Of a DNA stretch of 5,826 bases, positions 1-4,579 are shown piece by piece (positions within the stretch are counted from its first letter, which is position 1; every line of letters begins with the position of its first letter). The DNA is from an uncultured Collinsella sp. (lineage in GTDB: Bacteria; Actinomycetota; Coriobacteriia; Coriobacteriales; Coriobacteriaceae). The notes under the pieces were generated by a model. That model made no database searches and was not told where the DNA came from. It saw nothing but the letters and a program-made list of their open reading frames with translations. The stretch covers positions 1 through 5,826 of the forward strand of contig CABQXG010000102.1 of the NCBI GenBank assembly GCA_902468045.1, given 5' to 3'. The position numbers were made by a program, and so were the translations under genes.

Positions 1-801
1 ATCGGTAAGTGGAGTGGGAATGCCGCATGCCTCACATTGCTCGCGCATGTCGAGCCCTGGTTTAGGGTCGACTCCCGTCAAGCAAAAGAACAACAGGGCC
101 CCAAGTGCGTAGACATCGCTGCGCACACTCGTCTGCCCAAACCCATACTGCTCGGGCGGCGCATAGGGTCGCGTGCCAAACTTGACGGTGTCAGCATCGG
201 CGCCATCGCGCCATACGCGCGCGATCCCCAGGTCGATAATCACCAGCGATGAAAATGTCAGGCCGTCATCAGGCGTATAGTTGGCACCTGTCACGATGAT
301 ATTCGACGGCTTGAGGTCGCGATGGATCACCGGCGCCGACGTCTCCCCCACCATTGCAAAACCGGCATGGAGCTCGCCCACGGCATCGCATAGGGCAGGA
401 TGCAATTCACGCGCATAATCGGGGGTGGCTCCCAGACGGTCCACCAGCGCCCCGAGTGTCTCCCCTTCGATGTATTCCATAACCACGTTGAGCTCGTCGC
501 CCACACGACGACAATCGACGATTCTGGGCAGGTGCTCAAAACGCCTGCCTGCCCGCTGAACGGCAAACAGACGCTCGTATGCCCCGCCGATTTGAGCCGA
601 AGCATCGATGCGTTTACGAACAAAGGGACCGAGCGAACCACCGCCGGTTCCTTCAAAGTACACGAGCTCGGTTGTTTCAACGGACGAGCGCTTAAGTACA
701 CGCTCCACGCGATAGCTGTCGTCGCGATCGAGCGACGCCAGGTGCTCGGCAAGCGCTGCGGTCAGCTCGTCATCGGAATATGTTGGGCTCTGAGTATCCA
801 T
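1..801 (-). CDS. Ser/Thr protein kinase (Hanks type), N-terminal 267 residues, C-terminus outside window
   Basis: Transfers phosphate from ATP to Ser/Thr of protein substrates; the visible part is cytoplasmic. Translating the minus strand from the ATG at 801 gives an open frame to the window edge. Kinase landmarks in order: beta-3 lysine K63 (GPFVRKRI), probable alpha-C glutamate E76, hinge near 108-112 (MEYIEG), catalytic loop HRDLKPSN with D162 and N167, metal-binding DLG (D190) in place of DFG, activation segment ending in PPE (E217), then SDVYALG. These predict an active enzyme. Oddities: no clear GxGxxG loop before K63, and about ten extra residues between the catalytic loop and DLG. The start is uncertain: ATGs at 813, 810 and 801 are all in frame. 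GGAGG at 804-808 lies only 2 bases before the 801 ATG, and no ribosome binding site precedes 813. It follows the XRE-like gene by about 90 bases. Whether a membrane segment or sensor domain follows cannot be seen. Confidence 0.93.
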   Translation of the reverse strand, partial: MDTQSPTYSDDELTAALAEHLASLDRDDSYRVERVLKRSSVETTELVYFEGTGGGSLGPFVRKRIDASAQIGGAYERLFAVQRAGRRFEHLPRIVDCRRVGDELNVVMEYIEGETLGALVDRLGATPDYARELHPALCDAVGELHAGFAMVGETSAPVIHRDLKPSNIIVTGANYTPDDGLTFSSLVIIDLGIARVWRDGADADTVKFGTRPYAPPEQYGFGQTSVRSDVYALGALLFFCLTGVDPKPGLDMREQCEACGIPTPLTD

Positions 802-819
802 AGCCTCCATCATAGCGCA

Positions 820-849
820 GGGCGCAGACACCCCATGGCATCTGCGCCC
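820..849 (-). promoter_or_regulatory. Perfect 9-bp stem-loop just upstream of the kinase start
   Basis: GGGCGCAGA at 820-828 is the exact reverse complement of TCTGCGCCC at 841-849, with a 12-base loop. In the minus-strand transcript the stem ends 6 bases before the first possible kinase start (813) and 18 before the 801 start. No U-tract follows on either strand, so it is not a standard intrinsic terminator. Two smaller stems lie between it and the stop of the upstream gene (CGGC 870-873 with GCCG 880-883; CGGCT 882-886 with AGCCG 895-899). Together the intercistronic leader appears structured. A role in setting kinase translation or mRNA processing is inference. Confidence 0.5.
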
Positions 850-899
850 CGTTCGTTTGCATCGTTGTTCGGCAGCTCCGCCGGCTCAGATATCAGCCG

Positions 900-1322
900 C
901 TAACTCACCGTCTCCTCGCCAAAGCGATACAGCTCCTCGTTGACCTTTTGGAGGCTGCACCCGCGATCGATGCAAAAGATGATAATCGCATCGCGGCGGT
1001 CCTTGCAGTTAAGGACGCTTACCCCGGCAGCCGTCAGCGCACGGTTGGTCTCTTTGAGCGTCAGCGCCATCGCAAAGGCAATCTGCAGCACCTTATTGCG
1101 GCTCGGATGCCGCGCACCGGTAAAGATCTGATAGCCAAAGGTCTCATTGAGATCGGCCATACGAACCACGCGCGAGCGCTCCAAGCCCTTTTCCTGTAGT
1201 AGCTGCTTCAGGTAGTCCGAAAGCGACGGGGCGGCAAAGTCGTGCTCTTTGATATAGCCATCGATGTTCGGCGCGTCGAGAAGCTCATTGAGCAACTCCT
1301 CGGTCAGCTTTTTATCGGGCAT
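900..1322 (-). CDS. XRE-like helix-turn-helix protein, partner of the kinase
   Basis: 140 residues. An acidic helical N-terminus (1-35) is followed by a lambda-repressor/XRE-like helical fold at about 34-100: SDYLKQLLQEKGL, then RVVRMADLNETFGYQIFTG, then RHPSRNKVLQIAFAMAL and KETNRALTAAG. A C-terminal helical part (107-135) contains DRRDAIIIFCIDRG. I recognise this family as one that recurs next to small Ser/Thr kinases in Clostridia and Coriobacteriia, usually annotated only as an HTH regulator. It may bind DNA, or the fold may serve as an adaptor or substrate of the kinase; the sequence does not decide. The start is firm: GGAGGTGA at 1329-1336 lies 6 bases before the ATG. It begins 32 bases after the FxLYD gene ends and precedes the kinase, so all three are probably co-transcribed. 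Confidence 0.85.
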   Translation of the reverse strand: MPDKKLTEELLNELLDAPNIDGYIKEHDFAAPSLSDYLKQLLQEKGLERSRVVRMADLNETFGYQIFTGARHPSRNKVLQIAFAMALTLKETNRALTAAGVSVLNCKDRRDAIIIFCIDRGCSLQKVNEELYRFGEETVS

Positions 1323-1354
1323 ACGACTTCACCTCCCCCAGTGCATACAACATG

Positions 1355-1798
1355 CTAGAAACCGCTTACGTCCGAACGCTCCCAGCTAGCAACCTGGTCG
1401 GGAGACACCGTACCCAGCGCCTCGAACTTCCAAGAGCCGCCCGCCTTCAGATGATTGGTGTTTGCAAGAGCCGTTCCAACCTGGTTGCCATCGGCATCAT
1501 ACAGAACATATTCGATCTGAATGTAGCTCTTTTCCTTGTCCGTGTTATTGGTCAGCGTGCCCGTGATCTTATAGGCAAACTGATTGGAGGTGTCTTCAGC
1601 CTCGTCAGCAATGGTATACGGTTCTTGCGGTTCTTTTTGCTCCTCAGCCTGCTGTGTCGCCTCGGCAGGCTTTGCCGAATCGCTCGCAGACGAATCGGTT
1701 GAATTGCCACCCATAGAGCCCACGGCACCGACAATAACCAGCACCACGATGACGCCTAGGACAATCTTGCCGATCGGCTTCTTTCCCTCTTTTGCCAT
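1355..1798 (-). CDS. Membrane-anchored FxLYD-domain protein
   Basis: 147 residues. A short basic N-terminus (MAKEGKKPIGK) leads into one hydrophobic segment at about 11-29, then a low-complexity Ser/Ala/Glu/Gln linker (31-60), then a beta-rich domain (about 72-147). The topology suggests an inner anchor with the domain outside the cell. No lipobox cysteine is present, so it is not a lipoprotein. The domain carries the FxLYD pattern: ITGTLTNNTDKE, IQIEYVLYDADGNQVG (LYD at 99-101) and LKAGGSWKFEAL. Such domains are common in secreted or surface proteins of Gram-positive bacteria; their ligands are mostly unknown, so no specific function is claimed. AAGGA at 1805-1809 lies 6 bases before the ATG and supports this start. 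That site sits inside the 3' arm of a long inverted repeat. The gene is the first of a probable trio with the XRE-like protein and the kinase. Confidence 0.85.
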   Translation of the reverse strand: MAKEGKKPIGKIVLGVIVVLVIVGAVGSMGGNSTDSSASDSAKPAEATQQAEEQKEPQEPYTIADEAEDTSNQFAYKITGTLTNNTDKEKSYIQIEYVLYDADGNQVGTALANTNHLKAGGSWKFEALGTVSPDQVASWERSDVSGF

Positions 1799-1803
1799 TA
1801 TTC

Positions 1804-1857
1804 ATCCTTCCTACGATCCGGCTACCGTGCCGGTACACAGCACATCGTAGGAAGGAT
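1804..1857 (-). promoter_or_regulatory. 14-bp perfect inverted repeat enclosing the FxLYD gene ribosome binding site
   Basis: The arm at 1804-1817 (ATCCTTCCTACGAT) is the exact reverse complement of 1844-1857. With one bulged base the pairing extends three more pairs to 1801/1861. The 26-base loop holds a small stem, CCGGC 1818-1822 with GCCGG 1829-1833. In the minus-strand mRNA the 3' arm contains the AAGGA ribosome binding site (1805-1809), only 6 bases from the start codon, so the hairpin would hide it. No U-run follows, which argues against a terminator. Its size and position favour a translational control or mRNA-stability element. That function is inference; the symmetry is direct observation. 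Confidence 0.6.
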
Positions 1858-1871
1858 TGAACTTGAATTCA

Positions 1872-1886
1872 TTAGCTGAGAGCTAA
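1872..1886. repeat. Small palindrome TTAGCT-GAG-AGCTAA
   Basis: Six-base arms around a 3-base centre in the 105-base gap (1858-1962) between the small membrane protein gene and the FxLYD leader hairpin. It could be an operator near an unseen promoter for the FxLYD gene or simply a weak RNA stem. No convincing -35/-10 pair was found beside it, and apart from this and the hairpin at 1932-1961 the gap shows nothing recognisable. Confidence 0.3.
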
Positions 1887-1931
1887 GGCTGCGGTAAACG
1901 ACCAATGCAGTTATCCAAACGCCGAGCAAAC

Positions 1932-1961
1932 GCACTGCGCGCGACCGTCTGCTGGCAGTGC
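1932..1961 (-). terminator. Candidate terminator-like hairpin after the membrane protein gene
   Basis: GCACTGC at 1932-1938 pairs perfectly with GCAGTGC at 1955-1961, leaving a 16-base loop. On the minus strand it begins one base after the stop codon of the small membrane protein gene. The downstream tail is only GTTTGC, so the U-tract is poor and the loop is large. The position fits a 3'-end stem, but efficient intrinsic termination is doubtful. Confidence 0.35.
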
Positions 1962-1962
1962 A

Positions 1963-2286
1963 TCAACCCACCGTGACGGATTCCCCGGTAAAGGCACTGA
2001 TCATCAACAGGACAAAGAAAACAAGGTAGCTGGCACTCAGCAGGTACGCAATGATCAGAAAGACGGCCCAGCCGACATTGGTTTTACCGTCGGCACGGCG
2101 TTGCTCGCGATTGCGGCAGAGCCAAATCGTCACGCCGATGGCAGTGATAAACAGCACGAGCGCCGCCGCGGCAAGCCCGGCAAGCGCAAACATCACGCCA
2201 ACGCTCACAGCAATAACCGGAAGCAGCAGCAAACCGCACCCGCATCCACCCGGACTATATACGGCAGACTGTCGGCGTCGCCTCAT
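1963..2286 (-). CDS. Small membrane protein, function unknown
   Basis: 107 residues from the ATG at 2286. The N-terminus is strongly basic (MRRRRQ), followed by a Gly/Cys-rich stretch (GGCGCG, 13-18) and hydrophobic segments at about 19-40, 41-57 and 72-96, separated by a basic loop (CRNREQRRADGK). The first two segments are nearly continuous, so two or three membrane helices are possible; the basic loop should be cytoplasmic. I recognise no family. The start is uncertain. GGGGGTGG at 2294-2301 sits 7 bases before the 2286 ATG. A GTG at 2316 would add ten residues and overlap the higA stop by one base (TAGTG), an arrangement suited to translational coupling. The gene directly follows higA and may share its transcript, but nothing in it suggests a part in toxin-antitoxin function. 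Confidence 0.7.
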   Translation of the reverse strand: MRRRRQSAVYSPGGCGCGLLLLPVIAVSVGVMFALAGLAAAALVLFITAIGVTIWLCRNREQRRADGKTNVGWAVFLIIAYLLSASYLVFFVLLMISAFTGESVTVG

Positions 2287-2315
2287 CGCCGCGCCACCCC
2301 CATCATCTTTGAGCA

Positions 2316-2657
2316 CTACAGTGCGATGGCCTGCTGAACAGGAACGATCTTGTCGAGTTCCGGTTCGATCCGCCTTTTCTCGGCCTCAAGGTCAAACGCC
2401 ACCTGAGTGCGCAGCCAATAACCATCCGTCAGGCCAAAATAACGGCAAAGACGGAGGTCGGTGTCGGCCGTCACGCGACGTTTTCCCAAGACAATCTGCC
2501 CGATACGCTGAGCCGGAATCCCAGTCTCCTTAGCAAGGCGATATTGAGAAATGCCCATAGGAACAAGAAATTCCTCTTTGAGAAGTTCACCAGGAGTCAC
2601 CGGCGACAGCAAATCGGGCGCGGTCTCATCACTTGTGATAATCGACGATTTCGACAT
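2316..2657 (-). CDS. higA: HigA-family antitoxin (XRE helix-turn-helix)
   Basis: 113 residues from the ATG at 2657. The protein neutralises the HigB toxin next to it and normally represses its own operon by binding a palindromic operator. The HigA signature is clear: TPGELLKEEFLVPMGISQYRLA at about 21-42 (opening TPGELLKEEF), then ETGIPAQRIGQIVLGKRR with the recognition helix, then TDLRLCRYFGLTDGYWLRTQ; the HTH covers about 36-77. A tail of charged residues follows (EAEKRRIEPELDK). About 20 residues precede the usual TPGE start. The ATG at 2657 is preferred because GGGGATGG (2664-2671) lies 6 bases upstream. An in-frame ATG at 2711 would add 18 residues and deepen the overlap with higB. Overlapping the 3' end of higB by 29 bases implies tight co-expression. 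Confidence 0.92.
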   Translation of the reverse strand: MSKSSIITSDETAPDLLSPVTPGELLKEEFLVPMGISQYRLAKETGIPAQRIGQIVLGKRRVTADTDLRLCRYFGLTDGYWLRTQVAFDLEAEKRRIEPELDKIVPVQQAIAL

Positions 2658-2910
2658 TCCAAGCCATCCCCTGTCTCCACTCAAAACAGACCCGATAGCG
2701 CTCATTAACACGGATGCTATATTGACCAGCGCGATCGCCCTTCAACGCTTCAAGACGATTGCCTGGCGGAACGCGAAGATCATCAAGCGAAGCGCAGATC
2801 TGCAGTTGGCGAATCTTCCTCAAGGCGACCCGCTCAAAAGGAATGAGCTTCCTAATCCGCACACCCATTGCGAAGCGTTCAGTGTCTTCATCTTTATATG
2901 ATGCAATCAT
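2629..2910 (-). CDS. higB: HigB-family toxin (RelE/ParE superfamily, ribosome-dependent mRNA endonuclease type)
   Basis: 93 residues, full length for the HigB-1 type group. Family members cut mRNA on the ribosome and arrest growth when HigA is lost. Diagnostic stretches are MIASYKDEDTERF (1-13), the central SLDDLRVPPGNRLEALKGDR (41-60), QYSIRVNERYRVCFEW (63-78) and the C-terminal VEIVDYHK (86-93) with the conserved histidine H92. Nothing is truncated and no key segment is missing, so the toxin is probably functional. AAGG at 2919-2922 lies 8 bases before the ATG. Toxin-first order with an overlapping antitoxin gene is the hallmark of higBA. The amidohydrolase gene ends 101 bases upstream on the same strand with no evident terminator, so read-through is possible besides the module's own promoter. 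Confidence 0.95.
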   Translation of the reverse strand: MIASYKDEDTERFAMGVRIRKLIPFERVALRKIRQLQICASLDDLRVPPGNRLEALKGDRAGQYSIRVNERYRVCFEWRQGMAWNVEIVDYHK

Positions 2911-2937
2911 AGTATCGCCTTACGTTAATAACGTCAA
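2909..2937 (-). promoter_or_regulatory. Candidate sigma-70 promoter overlapping the higB start codon
   Basis: On the minus strand TTGACG (2932-2937, 5/6 match to the -35 consensus) is followed after exactly 17 bases by TACTAT (2909-2914, 4/6 match to -10). Transcription would begin inside higB, about 2900, so this promoter could make antitoxin mRNA without full toxin. The palindrome at 2922-2934 lies across its -35 element and spacer. Identified by consensus only. Confidence 0.4.
2922..2934. promoter_or_regulatory. Palindrome ACGTTA-A-TAACGT, candidate HigA operator
   Basis: Perfect 6-base arms around a single centre base, 11 bases upstream of higB. A further ACGT follows at 2938-2941. HigA-type antitoxins are dimeric HTH repressors of their own promoters, so a palindrome here is a natural operator. 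It lies between the TATAAT at 2962-2967 and the higB start, and overlaps the -35/spacer of the second candidate promoter. Confidence 0.5.
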
Positions 2938-2961
2938 ACGTTTCTATAGACTTACATCTCT

Positions 2962-2967
2962 ATTATA
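2962..2967 (-). promoter_or_regulatory. Perfect -10 element (TATAAT) for higBA
   Basis: The minus strand reads TATAAT here, in the AT-rich gap before higB; transcription would start near 2955 and give a leader of about 45 bases. No TTGACA-like -35 stands 16-18 bases upstream (the position reads AGAAAA), so the promoter may be weak or factor-assisted. Confidence 0.5.
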
Positions 2968-2976
2968 CCGTACATC

Positions 2977-2996
2977 TGTTCGTATTTTCTAGAACA
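2977..2996. repeat. Inverted repeat TGTTC-N10-GAACA upstream of the higBA -10
   Basis: Five-base arms separated by 10 bases, about two helical turns overall, covering the -35 region of the TATAAT promoter. It could be a regulator site; it differs from the ACGTTA palindrome, so it would be for another protein. Arms this short can arise by chance. Confidence 0.3.
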
Positions 2997-3011
2997 GGTA
3001 TTCTTCGCCAC

Positions 3012-4199
3012 TTAAGCAAGCAAAAGCAATCGTTTGTAGACATCGAGGCCTTTGAGCAGGATTTCCTCGTCAAAGAGCATGGTATCGGTATGCAGAGCGC
3101 TCATGGCATAGGCGGGACAGCCACCCGAATCGCTCGGGTTTTCTTGTCCCTCTGGCACGCCCGTGCCCAGCAAGAAGAACACGCCCGGCAGATGGCGCTG
3201 ATAGAACGCGAAATCCTCGGCGATTAGCAGCGGCTCGTCCACAAGTTGCAGCTCGGACAAGGCAGGCGCAATGCAGGCAAACAGCTCGGGGTCGTTATCG
3301 ACTGGCGGATAGCCCTCGGCAAAATCGAGATCGTACGTACAGCCCGTTGCGGCGCAGGCCTCGTCCAACACGCGCCGCACGCCCTCACGCGCACGGTCGA
3401 ACATACCGTCCGTAAACACGCGCAGGCTGCCAGCCACATGTGCCTCCCCCGCCACCGCATTGCAGACGGTGCCGGCCTGCAGCAGGCCAAACTTACCAAT
3501 GCAAGGCTCGTCGGCACCCAGCTCATCCATGAGCTCGCGCTCGGAAACTAAGAACTTGGCCGCCGCCAGCGCGGCATCGTGCGATTCGTTTACGGGAACG
3601 CCGTAGGTCTTGGCGATATGGATGCTCGTGCCATGGATATGAATGTGCGTCTCGCTTGAGCGCGCCAGCAGCGGACCGGAACAGCTCGCCAACGTACCGG
3701 CGGGCAAATCGGGCCATACATGGAAGCCGAAGATGCGATCTGCCCCATAGCGCTCGAATACGCCGCTCTCGCACACTGTCTTGGCGCCGCCGGTCGTCTC
3801 CTCGGCAGGCTGGAACACAAAGAGCACGTTGCGCTTGATGGCACCCGGTTGCTCACGAATCGCTCGGTCGACAAAAGTCGCCGCCGCGAGCGCCATGGCC
3901 ATGTGTCCATCGTGTCCGCACGCGTGCATTTTGCCGGGATGAGTCGAGGCAAAGGCAACGCCCGTTGCCTCCGCGATGGGCAGGGCATCCATATCGGCGC
4001 GAATCGCCGTGGCATGCGTAGCGCCCACGCCGGCATCGAAGAAGGCACAGACGCAGCTCGGACACGGATGGGTCACCTCACAAGCGAGCGGCGCCAACAC
4101 GCCCTCGATATAGGCGATAGTCTGCGGAAGATCGAAGTCGAGCTCCGGGATCCTGTGTAAGTCGCGCCGATAGCAACGGAGTTCTTGGAGCTCGGTCAT
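3012..4199 (-). CDS. M20D-family metallo-amidohydrolase (N-acyl-amino-acid/hippurate hydrolase type)
   Basis: 395 residues, the usual length for M20D enzymes, which remove acyl groups from N-acylated amino acids or related small amides with two metal ions in the cytoplasm. Motifs in order: RRDLHRIPELDF (11-22), RADMDALPI (67-75), HACGHDGH (92-99, metal ligands C94 and H96), QPAEE (130-134, catalytic E133 and ligand E134), GFHVWP (158-163, H160), the lid-domain histidine H194 in GTSIHIAK, CNAVAGEAHVAGSLRVF (246-262) and SALHTD (367-372, H370). All active-site residues are present. Candidate substrates include N-acyl amino acids, hippurate-like conjugates, and N-acetyl-diaminopimelate, the last suggested only by the divergent lysA neighbour; the sequence does not choose. 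The ATG at 4199 is preferred over the in-frame ATG at 4214 because AAAGGA at 4206-4211 lies 6 bases before it. No clear terminator follows. Confidence 0.93.
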   Translation of the reverse strand: MTELQELRCYRRDLHRIPELDFDLPQTIAYIEGVLAPLACEVTHPCPSCVCAFFDAGVGATHATAIRADMDALPIAEATGVAFASTHPGKMHACGHDGHMAMALAAATFVDRAIREQPGAIKRNVLFVFQPAEETTGGAKTVCESGVFERYGADRIFGFHVWPDLPAGTLASCSGPLLARSSETHIHIHGTSIHIAKTYGVPVNESHDAALAAAKFLVSERELMDELGADEPCIGKFGLLQAGTVCNAVAGEAHVAGSLRVFTDGMFDRAREGVRRVLDEACAATGCTYDLDFAEGYPPVDNDPELFACIAPALSELQLVDEPLLIAEDFAFYQRHLPGVFFLLGTGVPEGQENPSDSGGCPAYAMSALHTDTMLFDEEILLKGLDVYKRLLLLA

Positions 4200-4205
4200 A
4201 AAGGT

Positions 4206-4211
4206 TCCTTT
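4206..4211 (-). promoter_or_regulatory. Ribosome binding site that decides the amidohydrolase start
   Basis: The minus strand reads AAAGGA, 6 bases before the ATG at 4199. The other in-frame ATG (4214) lies upstream of this site and has no comparable purine-rich stretch before it, so translation most likely begins at 4199. Confidence 0.6.
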
Positions 4212-4294
4212 CATAGGTGCGCGCCAGTTGCCATCTTATTGTGCCGCAAGATTGCCGCACCCTTATTTCCAGCATATCCCTGCATTCTTTAAAC

Positions 4295-4323
4295 GTTATA
4301 TACGAATACTCTTGTTTGCTAAA
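4295..4323 (-). promoter_or_regulatory. Candidate promoter for the amidohydrolase gene
   Basis: On the minus strand TTTAGC (4318-4323, 3/6 match to -35) and TATAAC (4295-4300, 5/6 match to -10) are spaced by 17 bases. The leader would be about 90 bases. It shares sequence with the candidate lysA promoter on the other strand, so the two could interfere. Confidence 0.35.
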
Positions 4324-4340
4324 GTGCAACGTGGTAGGGT
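4312..4340 (+). promoter_or_regulatory. Candidate promoter for the lysine riboswitch-lysA transcript
   Basis: TTGTTT (4312-4317) and TAGGGT (4335-4340) are 17 bases apart; each matches 3/6 of its consensus. The predicted start near 4347 falls just before the first aptamer helix at 4352, which is where the transcript should begin. Position supports it more than sequence does. Confidence 0.35.
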
Positions 4341-4350
4341 CATTACCACT

Positions 4351-4509
4351 TGATAGAGGCGCGGGCACGAAGAACCGCGGGCGAGCCGGCAGGCTTTGAC
4401 CCCGTGGGGAGGCGAAACCCGCCGAACTGGGTTTTTCGGGCACGAACAGCCTGGTGGGCCTGCGGGAAACACCCGCAGGACTGTCTGCAGCAATGCGGGA
4501 GCGCTATCC
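4351..4509 (+). promoter_or_regulatory. Lysine riboswitch (L-box) aptamer controlling lysA
   Basis: The RNA binds L-lysine and switches off the gene behind it. Hallmarks of the class are visible: the opening GATAGAGGCGCG at 4352-4363; the conserved GCCGAA at 4421-4426; a perfect P4 stem, CCTGCGGG 4459-4466 with CCCGCAGG 4472-4479; the core ACTGTC directly after it; a short P5 (CTGC 4485-4488 with GCGG 4495-4498); then GAGCGCTATC closing P1 (GATAG 4352-4356 with CTATC 4504-4508). A P2 helix from about 4358-4365 with 4418-4423 is consistent. The order and the core bases match the Bacillus lysC leader as I remember it. The arms are unusually GC-rich, as expected for this host. Its position directly before a lysA gene independently supports the call. 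Confidence 0.93.
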
Positions 4510-4569
4510 GGACATTGGGTCCACGCTATGCGGATTCGATGCGCCGATGGCGCCGTCTGGATAGCGAGG
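4502..4569 (+). promoter_or_regulatory. Riboswitch expression platform with two competing helices at the lysA ribosome binding site
   Basis: Helix A: 4502-4513 pairs with 4555-4566 over 12 consecutive pairs (one G-U). It uses the 3' strand of P1 and leaves AGGT at 4567-4570 free. Helix B: CGCTAT at 4524-4529 pairs with ATAGCG at 4561-4566, and after one A/A mismatch CC at 4521-4522 pairs with GG at 4568-4569, covering the GAGG ribosome binding site. The two exclude each other, and P1 excludes helix A. A small stem (4541-4545 with 4549-4553) fits in the loop of either. No U-tract is present. Inferred logic: with lysine P1 forms and helix B blocks translation; without lysine helix A frees the site. 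Confidence 0.6.
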
Positions 4570-4579
4570 TTTACGGGAC

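Noticed and set aside
327..752. Minus-strand frame of 141 codons
   Set aside because: It overlaps the kinase gene in another frame of the same strand, where the kinase motifs are unambiguous; the product is low-complexity Arg/Ser/Trp-rich shadow sequence.
1804..1857. MITE or insertion-sequence remnant suggested by the 14-bp inverted repeat
   Set aside because: Only 54 bases long, with no target-site duplication (bases 1803 and 1858 onwards do not repeat) and no second copy in the window. A leader hairpin is simpler.
2051..2533. Plus-strand frame of 160 codons across the membrane protein and higA genes
   Set aside because: It is antisense to two supported genes, and its product is Pro/Ser/Arg-rich with no recognisable domain.
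2931..2941. Repeated ACGT words near higB as a multi-site operator array
   Set aside because: ACGT is self-complementary and short; only the 13-base palindrome at 2922-2934 is long enough to treat as a site.
4200..4214. Upstream ATG at 4214 as the amidohydrolase start
   Set aside because: The AAAGGA ribosome binding site lies between this ATG and the one at 4199, and M20D proteins normally begin near the latter.
4541..4570. Intrinsic terminator in the lysine riboswitch
   Set aside because: The GCGCC/GGCGC stem at 4541-4553 is not followed by a U-tract, and pairing at the ribosome binding site explains control better.
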